This document shows positions 7,054 to 11,504 of a DNA stretch of 11,504 bases, piece by piece. The first letter of the stretch is position 1; every line of letters starts with the position of its first letter. A program made the translations under genes and the position numbers. The DNA lies in NCBI GenBank assembly GCA_041657845.1, contig JBBABD010000024.1:1-11504 (forward strand), written 5' to 3'. The notes beneath the pieces are model-generated. The model had not been told where the DNA came from, ran no database searches, and saw only the letters and a list, made by a program, of their open reading frames with translations. This DNA is from Parcubacteria group bacterium (lineage in GTDB: Bacteria > Patescibacteriota > Minisyncoccia > Moranbacterales > JAKLHP01).

Positions 7054-7082
7054 ATACTAGCACAAAATCCATAATCTTTCAA
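7054..7082 (-). promoter_or_regulatory. Sigma70-type promoter for the GIY-YIG gene and probably the dxr operon
   Basis: Minus strand TTGAAA (7082-7077), a 17-nt spacer ending in TGC, then TAGTAT (7059-7054). The TG before the -10 box makes it an extended -10 promoter. The predicted start near 7047 lies outside the inverted-repeat element, so this was probably the original dxr-operon promoter. Confidence 0.65.
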
Positions 7083-7141
7083 ACAAAAAAGCATAAACTC
7101 AAATAAATTTACAAGTTACACGATTATCGGAAAAATGTTAT

Positions 7142-7147
7142 TATAAT
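7142..7147 (+). promoter_or_regulatory. Possible -10 box for the NUDIX gene
   Basis: A consensus TATAAT lies 29 bp before the ATG in the AT-rich divergent region. No convincing -35 box is at the proper distance, and no Shine-Dalgarno site precedes the ATG. Confidence 0.35.
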
Positions 7148-7176
7148 ATTAGATTTAATTTAATAATATATATTTT

Positions 7177-7683
7177 ATGCACCCAATAGACAAATTGTGC
7201 CGCCCCACAACAGTGGCAATCGTAAGAAAAAATATTAACGGTGTGCCGCACATCCTAATGCAAACTCGCTGGAAGCCAAAAGAAGATCCGATTTACAGTG
7301 GAACGCTGGAATTGCCAGCCGGTCATATTTATTCATACGAAGATGTGCACGAAGCACTTAAGCGCGAAATATTTGAAGAAACGGGTCTCCGTGTAAGCAT
7401 CATAGAGCCAAACACACGAACAAAAAACTTTATCTTACGTGATGATGACGCATTTGGTTTCAAGCCTTTTTGCGCAACCCAGCAACTTAAAAACGGACTT
7501 CCATGGATTGGTTTCGTTTTTCTTTGCGAAGTGGAAGATGGAGAATTCATTGCCCAAGAAAGCGAAACAAAGAATCAAAAATGGATTCCTGAAGATGAAA
7601 TTAAAACAATGATTCAGAATACTCCGGAAAAGATATTCACCTTTCATCTTCCGCCGCTCACCTTTTATTTTCAAGAAAAATAA
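7177..7683 (+). CDS. NUDIX hydrolase
   Basis: A 168-residue protein with a perfect Nudix box, Gx5Ex7REUxEExGU: Gly49, Glu55, Arg63-Glu64, Glu67-Glu68 and Gly70 in GHIYSYEDVHEALKREIFEE followed by TGL. It is preceded by the usual ELPAG context. Nudix enzymes hydrolyse nucleoside diphosphates linked to another group; the substrate cannot be told from this sequence. It is the only clear plus-strand gene in the window, divergent from the GIY-YIG gene and convergent with the duplicated module downstream. The gene ends at TAA 7681-7683, only about 14 bp from a terminator that serves the opposite strand. The start ATG at 7177 has an AT-rich leader and no ribosome site. Confidence 0.9.
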   Translation: MHPIDKLCRPTTVAIVRKNINGVPHILMQTRWKPKEDPIYSGTLELPAGHIYSYEDVHEALKREIFEETGLRVSIIEPNTRTKNFILRDDDAFGFKPFCATQQLKNGLPWIGFVFLCEVEDGEFIAQESETKNQKWIPEDEIKTMIQNTPEKIFTFHLPPLTFYFQEK

Positions 7684-7696
7684 AAAATTTTCAATC

Positions 7697-7720
7697 AAAA
7701 ACCCGGCCGAAACCGGGGTT
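7697..7720 (-). terminator. Terminator repeat, copy 1
   Basis: Minus strand CCCGG (7717-7713), loop, CCGGG (7706-7702), then five T (7701-7697). It ends the leftmost copy of the duplicated operon, whose stop lies about 28 bp upstream, and faces the end of the NUDIX gene. There is no T-tract on the plus side. Confidence 0.75.
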
Positions 7721-7748
7721 AAAAATACTATAATTTATAGCCTAAAAA

Positions 7749-8081
7749 TTACGTCCTATTTCTAGCTGCAAAGGTAAATGAATAAAAATAGTTTTGGAAA
7801 TTTTTTCCCGCTGAATTATAGGCGTTACTAAAAACAAAATAATCAGCTAGCATCTCTCTCAGTCTCAAAATCTCTTTGAGTCTTAATCTGTTTTTCTCAT
7901 CACTAATCGTTAAATCTAAAAGCTCCAGTGCTCGATCAAAAGCTAACTGGCTGTATTCCGCATTGCTTTTCTCCTTCCATTTCAAAGCCCTTTCGACTTC
8001 GCTTCCGACATTTGCCATCTGCTCAAGAAAAGAAAGCGAATTCCATCGCCCTTCGGCTAAATTTTTGTGTTGATAATTCAT
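7749..8081 (-). CDS. Unknown 110-residue protein, partner of a DUF5674-like protein (copy 1)
   Basis: I do not recognise a named domain. It resembles a small hypothetical protein that I have seen in other bacteria, starting MNYQHKNLAEGRWNSLSFLE. It is soluble and mostly helical in appearance: a first helical stretch around FLEQMANVGSEVERALKW (18-35), then a Leu/Arg-rich heptad-like stretch ALELLDLTI...RLRLKEILRLREML (51-77), and an aromatic tail DYFVFSNAY...NYFYSF. There are no cysteines, signal or membrane segments. Its ATG overlaps the TGA of the upstream gene by ATGA, so the two are translationally coupled and should act together. The copy at 9663-9995 differs at three residues only. The gene ends just before a terminator. 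A toxin-antitoxin or regulatory pair is possible but unproven. Confidence 0.85.
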   Translation of the reverse strand: MNYQHKNLAEGRWNSLSFLEQMANVGSEVERALKWKEKSNAEYSQLAFDRALELLDLTISDEKNRLRLKEILRLREMLADYFVFSNAYNSAGKNFQNYFYSFTFAARNRT

Positions 8082-8419
8082 TTTTTCACCAACTTATTGA
8101 CGATTGATTTTATTTTTTTCTGAATTTTTACATCATCAACTCCCCGGCTTCTATTTCCTTGTGCCGGACGCAAATTTATCATTGAATCAAATTCAACAAA
8201 ATCATCTTCGGAAATTTCCGGATATAGATTAATTCCCCAAAGATTTTCTTGTTTTGACCCATTTTCCAGAAGAAATGCTTCCTCATCAGCATGAAGTTCA
8301 GCATCTACTGCCATTATTTCTTTTTTAATATCGACTACCGCTTTCACCAAGTTGCCAAACATTTTTTCCGCCATTTCTTTTAACTCTTGAATCGTGATTT
8401 CTTTATCAATAATTTTCAT
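8078..8419 (-). CDS. DUF5674-like family protein (copy 1)
   Basis: A 113-residue protein of unknown function resembling DUF5674, a family found in CPR bacteria and others. Recognisable stretches are MKIIDKEITIQELKEMAEKM (1-20), FGNLVKAVVD, EIMAVDAELHADEEAFLL (35-52), SKQENLWGINLYPEI and FDSMINLRPAQGNRSRG. The dense acidic and His residues in the middle and the Arg-rich MINLRPAQGNRSRG are the likely functional sites. I placed the start at ATG 8419: the frame stays open further upstream, but there it would run through the promoter and a terminator hairpin, and the second copy shows the same ATG. The promoter's -10 box ends 6 nt before this ATG, so the mRNA may be leaderless. It overlaps the next gene by ATGA. 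Confidence 0.85.
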   Translation of the reverse strand: MKIIDKEITIQELKEMAEKMFGNLVKAVVDIKKEIMAVDAELHADEEAFLLENGSKQENLWGINLYPEISEDDFVEFDSMINLRPAQGNRSRGVDDVKIQKKIKSIVNKLVKK

Positions 8420-8425
8420 AATGAA

Positions 8426-8454
8426 ATAATACCACAAGCGAAAAATACCGTCAA
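8426..8454 (-). promoter_or_regulatory. Strong promoter of the DUF5674-like operon (copy 1), predicted leaderless
   Basis: Minus strand TTGACG (8454-8449), 17 nt, TATTAT (8431-8426), then only TTCATT before the ATG at 8419. Transcription should start at or next to the A of the start codon. The -35 box is formed by the end of the preceding terminator's T-tract. The second copy at 10340-10368 has the same hexamers and spacing. Confidence 0.75.
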
Positions 8455-8474
8455 AAAACCCGTCCAAGACAGGG
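8453..8474 (-). terminator. Terminator repeat, copy 2 (after ddl)
   Basis: Minus strand CCC, T bulge, GTC, loop TTG, GAC, GGG (8474-8459), then six T (8458-8453). It is the most diverged copy, but base changes keep a 6-bp stem with a bulge. It lies 21 bp after the ddl stop and merges into the -35 box of the next promoter. Confidence 0.65.
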
Positions 8475-8495
8475 AATTTTAATATTATATGCAAA

Positions 8496-9575
8496 TTATA
8501 TTTTGAATTTGTTTTCAGTATTATGGCGATCTATCGCCAGCTCAATCAGCTTATCTATAAGCGCGGGGTAAGGAATGCCACTGTATTCCCATAACTTCGG
8601 ATACATACTTATGGAAGTAAATCCGGGCACGGTATTAATTTCATTAACAAAAATTTGATTGTTTTTAGTTATAAAAAAATCAACTCTTCCCATACCCTCG
8701 CAACACAGCGTCTCAAATACCTTTAGGGCCATGCTCTGAATTTTTTTTGTCATAGATTTCGATATCTTAGCCGGTATAGACAAAGTCGCGGCATTTTCAT
8801 CCAGATATTTTGCTTCATATGAATAGAACTCTCGATGAAGAATTATTTCCCCCGGAATTGAAGCAATGGGTTTTCCATTTCCCAAAACGGAACATTCCAA
8901 CTCTCTTCCTTCAATAAATTCTTCAATTATTATTTTACTGCCATAGGAAAATGAATCTTTTATTGCAACTTCAAACTCACTTTTATTTTTTACCTTTTTG
9001 ATCCCGACAGAAGATCCAAGGCTTGCCGGTTTAACAAAAAATGGCAAACCCAACTTTTTTTTAATTTTTTCAAAAGATATTTCATTTTTCTGATGTTTTT
9101 TATATACAATATAATCAGCAACAGTAATTTTGGCTTCTCGTAGAAGCCTTTTCGTGACATCCTTATCCATTCCAATCGATGAACCCGTAATGTCTGCTCC
9201 GACAAAAGGAACATTAAAAATCTTAAAAAATCCCTGCAGCGCTCCATCTTCTCCAAAAGTGCCATGGACAAGAGGAAAAACCGCATCAACTTTTTTATTT
9301 TCTATGAAGAAACCCCCATTTTTCGCACAAGGAACAACCGGATTATTTTTAACAAATTTATCCGAAAAAAATGGCTGATTTCCGGATAAAAAATATTTTT
9401 CATCAACATGAAACCATCGGCCTTTTTTATCTATTCCAACAAGAATTACATTGTACTTCAGCTTGTCGATAACTTTCAAAACGCTATGCGCCGATTGAAT
9501 CGAAACATCATGCTCGGCTGACTTCCCGCCAAAAATAATTGCGATTGTTTTTTTCATTCTTTCGGTTTTTTTCAT
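8496..9575 (-). CDS. ddl: D-alanine--D-alanine ligase
   Basis: Ddl joins two D-alanines with ATP for peptidoglycan precursors, in the cytoplasm. The 359-residue ATP-grasp protein has IFGGKSAEHDVSI (14-26), VHGTFGEDGALQG (103-115), the ATP loop KPASLGSSVGIKKV (182-195), EEFIEGRELECSV (218-230), GMGRVDFF (294-301) and NEINTVPGFTSISMYP (311-326). The specificity loop reads EAKY (254-257), as in D-Ala-D-Ala enzymes, rather than the Phe form of D-Ala-D-Lac ligases. ATG 9575 is chosen because a promoter -10 box ends exactly 6 nt before it, as in the neighbouring leaderless genes; ATG 9557 (MKKTIAIIFGG) matches the usual N-terminus and is possible. It stands alone between the two copies of the duplicated module, with its own promoter and terminator. 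Confidence 0.96.
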   Translation of the reverse strand: MKKTERMKKTIAIIFGGKSAEHDVSIQSAHSVLKVIDKLKYNVILVGIDKKGRWFHVDEKYFLSGNQPFFSDKFVKNNPVVPCAKNGGFFIENKKVDAVFPLVHGTFGEDGALQGFFKIFNVPFVGADITGSSIGMDKDVTKRLLREAKITVADYIVYKKHQKNEISFEKIKKKLGLPFFVKPASLGSSVGIKKVKNKSEFEVAIKDSFSYGSKIIIEEFIEGRELECSVLGNGKPIASIPGEIILHREFYSYEAKYLDENAATLSIPAKISKSMTKKIQSMALKVFETLCCEGMGRVDFFITKNNQIFVNEINTVPGFTSISMYPKLWEYSGIPYPALIDKLIELAIDRHNTENKFKI

Positions 9576-9581
9576 TTCCTA

Positions 9582-9610
9582 AACTTAGCATGAAGTTGAA
9601 CTAAAATCAA
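9582..9610 (-). promoter_or_regulatory. ddl promoter, predicted leaderless
   Basis: Minus strand TTGATT (9610-9605), a 17-nt spacer ending in TGC, TAAGTT (9587-9582), then TAGGAA and the ATG. The -10 box is weaker than the others in this region, but the spacing, the TGC and the 6-nt gap to the ATG are the same. The -35 box overlaps the T-tract of the preceding terminator. Confidence 0.55.
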
Positions 9611-9631
9611 AAAACCCGGCCGAAATCGGGG
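9609..9631 (-). terminator. Terminator repeat, copy 3
   Basis: Minus strand CCCCGATTTCGGCCGGG followed by six T (9614-9609), 32 bp after the stop of the second-copy 110-residue gene. It shares the flank ATACTATAATTTA with copy 1, so it was duplicated with the operon. One pair of the stem is an A/C mismatch. Confidence 0.65.
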
Positions 9632-9662
9632 TTGAAAAAATACTATAATTTAAACCTAAGAA

Positions 9663-9995
9663 CTATGTCCTATTTCTAGCTGCAAAGGCAAATGAATAAA
9701 AATAATCTTGGAAATTTTTTCCCGCTGAATTATAGGCGTTACTAAAAACAAAATAATCAGCTAGCATCTCTCTGAGCCTCAAAATCTCTTTGAGTCTTAA
9801 TCTGTTTTTCTCATCACCAATCGTTAAATCTAAAAGCTCCAAAGCTCGATCAAAAGCCAGCTGGCTGTATTCCGCATTGCTTTTCTCCTTCCATTTTAAA
9901 GCCCTTTCAACTTCGCTTCCGACATTCGCCATCTGCTCAAGAAAAGAAAGCGAGTTCCATCGCCCTTCGGCTAAATTTTTGTGTTGATAATTCAT
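9663..9995 (-). CDS. Unknown 110-residue protein, partner of a DUF5674-like protein (copy 2)
   Basis: The same protein as the one encoded at 7749-8081, with three differences: Gly for Ser in LDLTIGDEKN, Asp for Asn in NFQDYF, and Ala for Thr in SFAFAARNRT. The length, the ATGA overlap with the upstream gene and the terminator after it are all kept. Both copies are intact, with no frameshift or early stop, which suggests that both are used or that the duplication is recent. I recognise no domain. The heptad-like Leu/Arg stretch at 51-77 could mediate dimerisation or contact with the DUF5674-like partner. Confidence 0.85.
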   Translation of the reverse strand: MNYQHKNLAEGRWNSLSFLEQMANVGSEVERALKWKEKSNAEYSQLAFDRALELLDLTIGDEKNRLRLKEILRLREMLADYFVFSNAYNSAGKNFQDYFYSFAFAARNRT

Positions 9996-10333
9996 TTCTT
10001 CACCAGCTTATTAACGATTGATTTTATTTTTTCCTGAATTTTTACATCATCAATTCCCCGGCTTCTATTTCCTTGTGCCGGACGCAAATTTATCATTGAA
10101 TTAAATTCAACGAAATCATCTCCGGAAATTTCCGGATACAGGTTAATCCCCCAAAGATTTTCTTGTTTTGACCCATTTTCCAGAAGAAATGCTTCTTCAT
10201 CGGCATGAAGTTCAGCGTCTACTGCCATTATTTCTTTTTCAACGTCAACTACCGCTTTCACCAAGTTGCCAAACATTTTTTCCGCCATTTCTTTTAACTC
10301 TTGAATCGTGATTTCTTTATCAATAATTTTCAT
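9992..10333 (-). CDS. DUF5674-like family protein (copy 2)
   Basis: A 113-residue protein almost identical to the product of 8078-8419. It differs in VDVEKE for VDIKKE, ISGDD for ISEDD, EFNSM for EFDSM, RGIDD for RGVDD and KIQEK for KIQKK. The core AVDAELHADEEAFLLENGSK and the Arg-rich NLRPAQGNRSRG are unchanged, so the constraint lies there. ATG 10333 is chosen because the promoter -10 box ends 6 nt upstream; an earlier in-frame start would be inside the terminator and promoter. It overlaps the 110-residue gene by ATGA. The function is unknown. Confidence 0.85.
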   Translation of the reverse strand: MKIIDKEITIQELKEMAEKMFGNLVKAVVDVEKEIMAVDAELHADEEAFLLENGSKQENLWGINLYPEISGDDFVEFNSMINLRPAQGNRSRGIDDVKIQEKIKSIVNKLVKK

Positions 10334-10339
10334 AGTGAA

Positions 10340-10368
10340 ATAATACCACAAGCGAAAAATACCGTCAA
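10340..10368 (-). promoter_or_regulatory. Strong promoter of the DUF5674-like operon (copy 2), predicted leaderless
   Basis: Minus strand TTGACG (10368-10363), 17-nt spacer GTATTTTTCGCTTGTGG, TATTAT (10345-10340), then TTCACT and the ATG. It matches copy 1 except for one base in the gap before the ATG. Confidence 0.75.
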
Positions 10369-10389
10369 AAAACCCGGCCAAAACCGGGG
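10367..10389 (-). terminator. Terminator repeat, copy 4 (after the AbiEii-like gene)
   Basis: Minus strand CCCCGG, loop TTTTGG, CCGGG, then six T (10372-10367). It lies about 43 bp after the stop of the AbiEii-like gene, and its T-tract supplies the TT of the next -35 box TTGACG. Confidence 0.8.
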
Positions 10390-10431
10390 TTAAAAAATCT
10401 AAAAAAATAAACTAGGCTCTACAAACTGAAT

Positions 10432-11049
10432 TCACAAAGCGAGCTTCCTGGATTCTTCAGATATTCTGTTTTTTACGTCTTCCCAGCCTATTTTTTTAAG
10501 CATAACTGGGACTGGCTCATTTTCAGCATCATCGAAAAAAGTAATGCTTTTGAGGATATGAAGCTTGTTGTATTTTATGTTCTTAAATTTTTTCTCAAAA
10601 AATTCAATCAAATCTGTTAAATTATATTTTTCCATCAAGAAATAAAGATCGACAAAATCCTTTTTGCTTCCTCGGGAGGAAATGGCATCAATTTTCATCG
10701 CCGCAATATCACGTTCATCGGCTAATTTCAAGCCCTCAAATTCTAAAAATGGATAAAGTTGACCGTAATCATATCTCAAAAAACTCAACTTTACTCCGTC
10801 CAAAACTCCATTAATGGTTCCTTCTTCCTCACCGGAAAGAAAAAAATCTCCAATTTCTGATAATTTTTTCTTTATTTCGGAATTAGAAAAATTTTCTTTG
10901 GAAAAAAAATCAAGATCAACTGACTCTCTGTGTCCCAATTGAATTGCCAACGCAGTTCCTCCGGCTAAATAAAATTCTGAGGCAATAACGCTTGAAACTA
11001 ATTTCTCCAAAACATTCCTCGTTTTTTCGTTGATTGCATTTGGTTGCAT
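10432..11049 (-). CDS. AbiEii/AbiGii-toxin-like nucleotidyltransferase
   Basis: A 205-residue protein of the AbiEii/DUF1814 nucleotidyltransferase family. EFYLAGGTALAIQLGHRESV (25-44) leads directly into DLDFF (45-49), giving the family's Gly-Gly and Asp45/Asp47 pair. The later conserved Lys/Asp block is AAMKIDAISSRGSKKDFVDL (116-135) followed by YFL. In characterised systems such enzymes are type IV toxins that transfer nucleotides to tRNA or other acceptors and are silenced by an upstream antitoxin. Here the upstream gene overlaps by 52 nt, which supports co-expression as a pair. The ATG at 11049 is preceded by a weak purine-rich stretch (AAAGAGAA). A terminator follows. Toxin activity is inferred from the family; some members have other roles. 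Confidence 0.85.
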   Translation of the reverse strand: MQPNAINEKTRNVLEKLVSSVIASEFYLAGGTALAIQLGHRESVDLDFFSKENFSNSEIKKKLSEIGDFFLSGEEEGTINGVLDGVKLSFLRYDYGQLYPFLEFEGLKLADERDIAAMKIDAISSRGSKKDFVDLYFLMEKYNLTDLIEFFEKKFKNIKYNKLHILKSITFFDDAENEPVPVMLKKIGWEDVKNRISEESRKLAL

Positions 11050-11291
11050 TTCTCTTTTTCTAGGTTAAAGTAAAAACACCAGAAATTTCTGGATTTGAAA
11101 TCCATTTTTTGATAATTTTTTTGAAAAATATCCTTGATGATTTCCATTCCATAAACATCAACTGCCCATTTTAAATCATCAGTATCGCCAAACATCAATA
11201 TTCTTTGAACAATAAAATCTCGATGTTTTTTTTCATCAATTTCATTTGGGTCTACATCCCAAAAAAGACTCTGCTTTCCTATCGTTTTCAT
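10998..11291 (-). CDS. DUF6922-like small protein, probable antitoxin partner
   Basis: A 97-residue protein. LFWDVDPNEIDEKKHRDFIV (9-28), QRILMFGDTDDLKWAVDVYG (29-48) and SRNFWCFYF (67-75) resemble the DUF6922 family, often found before AbiEii-like genes; I am moderately sure of the family. The last 20 residues after the FWCFYF motif extend into the next gene, overlapping it by 52 nt, longer than usual. Either the tail is real or the end has drifted. The ATG at 11291 sits exactly 6 nt after a -10 box, so the mRNA is probably leaderless. The genomic order and overlap are those of a type IV toxin-antitoxin operon, in which the first gene usually encodes the antitoxin. Confidence 0.65.
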   Translation of the reverse strand: MKTIGKQSLFWDVDPNEIDEKKHRDFIVQRILMFGDTDDLKWAVDVYGMEIIKDIFQKNYQKMDFKSRNFWCFYFNLEKEKCNQMQSTKKRGMFWRN

Positions 11292-11297
11292 GCCTTA

Positions 11298-11326
11298 ATT
11301 GTAGCATAAAATCAACCGAAAATCAA
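11298..11326 (-). promoter_or_regulatory. Promoter of the DUF6922-like/AbiEii-like operon, predicted leaderless
   Basis: Minus strand TTGATT (11326-11321), a 17-nt spacer ending in TGC, TACAAT (11303-11298), then TAAGGC and the ATG. The TG makes it an extended -10 promoter. The gap to the ATG is again 6 nt. Confidence 0.7.
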
Positions 11327-11329
11327 ATC

Positions 11330-11351
11330 AAAAACCCGGCCAAAACCGGGG
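11330..11351 (-). terminator. Terminator repeat, copy 5 (after the histidine kinase)
   Basis: Minus strand CCCCGG, loop TTTTGG, CCGGG (11335), then five T (11334-11330). It lies 32 bp after the kinase stop. The flank AAAAAATACTATAA is shared with copies 1 and 3, so the repeated unit is larger than the hairpin, about 40 bp. Confidence 0.8.
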
Positions 11352-11383
11352 TTAAAAAATACTATAACCTAAAAACTGCAACC

Positions 11384-11504
11384 CTACCCTTTCGGCTGGA
11401 CAATCGGCAATTCTACGATAAACTTCGACCCTTTTCCCGCTCCTTCAGATTCGACATAAATTCTTCCGTGCTGGGCCTCGATTATGTTTTTGCCGACATA
11501 AAGT
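11384..11504 (-). CDS. Sensor histidine kinase, C-terminal end (runs off the right edge)
   Basis: Only the last 39 codons are present. They read LYVGKNIIEAQHGRIYVESE, then GAGKGSKFIVELPIVQPKG and a TAG stop. This is the end of the HATPase_c ATP-binding domain of a two-component sensor kinase, whose typical form is GLYIAKNIVEAHGGRIWVESE-GxGKGSTFxFxLP. The remainder, including the dimerisation and sensing parts, lies outside the window, so the signal and the partner regulator are unknown. The five residues after the final P-I of the beta strand are a short tail. A terminator follows. Confidence 0.88.
   Translation of the reverse strand, partial: LYVGKNIIEAQHGRIYVESEGAGKGSKFIVELPIVQPKG

Larger units (their letters stand above)
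7697..8474 (-). repeat. Duplicated operon block, copy 1
   Basis: The stretch from promoter through two genes to terminator is repeated at about 9609-10395, in the same orientation. The encoded proteins differ at 6 of 113 and 3 of 110 residues. Most nucleotide differences that I can see are transitions. The overlapping start/stop, the promoter and the 6-nt -10 to ATG spacing are also the same in both copies. The copies flank ddl. Confidence 0.95.
9609..10395 (-). repeat. Duplicated operon block, copy 2
   Basis: Same layout as 7697-8474: terminator, 110-residue gene, DUF5674-like gene, promoter. The two blocks lie in direct orientation about 1.1 kb apart with ddl between them, so homologous recombination between them would delete ddl. 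Confidence 0.95.

Noticed and set aside
8420..8494. 25-residue N-terminal extension of the copy 1 DUF5674-like protein
   Set aside because: It would read through the -10 and -35 boxes and the terminator hairpin. The second copy supports ATG 8419/10333.

Overview
The window looks like part of a Candidate Phyla Radiation (Patescibacteria/Parcubacteria-type) genome. The reasons are the AT-rich sequence, tightly packed genes, weak or absent Shine-Dalgarno sites, a 23S rRNA gene with no 16S gene beside it, divergent MEP-pathway enzymes, and protein families that I recognise from that group (a DUF5674-like protein and its partner, a small GIY-YIG protein, a GILT-like thioredoxin). TAA, TAG and TGA all end recognisable genes (TAG for dxr and ispD, TGA for ispF), so the usual bacterial code applies. 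The phylum assignment is an inference. Almost everything reads on the minus strand, right to left; the one clear plus-strand gene is a NUDIX hydrolase.

Left end (1-1111): the 5' part of a 23S rRNA gene on the minus strand, then a gene-free stretch of about 560 bp with no 16S or tRNA. This stretch holds a strong sigma70-type promoter (1031-1058) aimed at the 23S gene and a leader of about 470 nt with several hairpins, one of them terminator-like. Next (1063-6712) come a membrane-anchored thioredoxin-fold protein, ispG, and the run dxr-ispD-ispF-ispE. Five steps of the MEP isoprenoid pathway are therefore encoded here; dxs and ispH are not in the window. A palindromic element separates ispE from ispG, and a second long inverted repeat separates dxr from ispD.

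Middle (6713-7731): a small GIY-YIG nuclease gene sits between terminal inverted repeats inserted exactly at the dxr start codon, with CAT/ATG on both sides. It lies between dxr and a good promoter. The NUDIX gene diverges from it.

Right part (7697-11504): ddl (cell-wall D-Ala-D-Ala ligase) is flanked by two nearly identical copies of a two-gene operon: a DUF5674-like protein, then an unknown 110-residue protein overlapping it by ATGA. Upstream lies a probable toxin-antitoxin pair (DUF6922-like, then an AbiEii-like nucleotidyltransferase). The window ends in the C-terminus of a sensor histidine kinase. These units are separated by five copies of a GC-rich terminator whose T-tract runs into the -35 box of the next promoter. 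In four cases the -10 box ends exactly 6 nt before the ATG, which predicts leaderless mRNAs. The most unusual features are this terminator/promoter cassette, the duplicated module around ddl, the GIY-YIG inverted-repeat element at dxr, and the separately promoted 23S gene with a possible attenuator.
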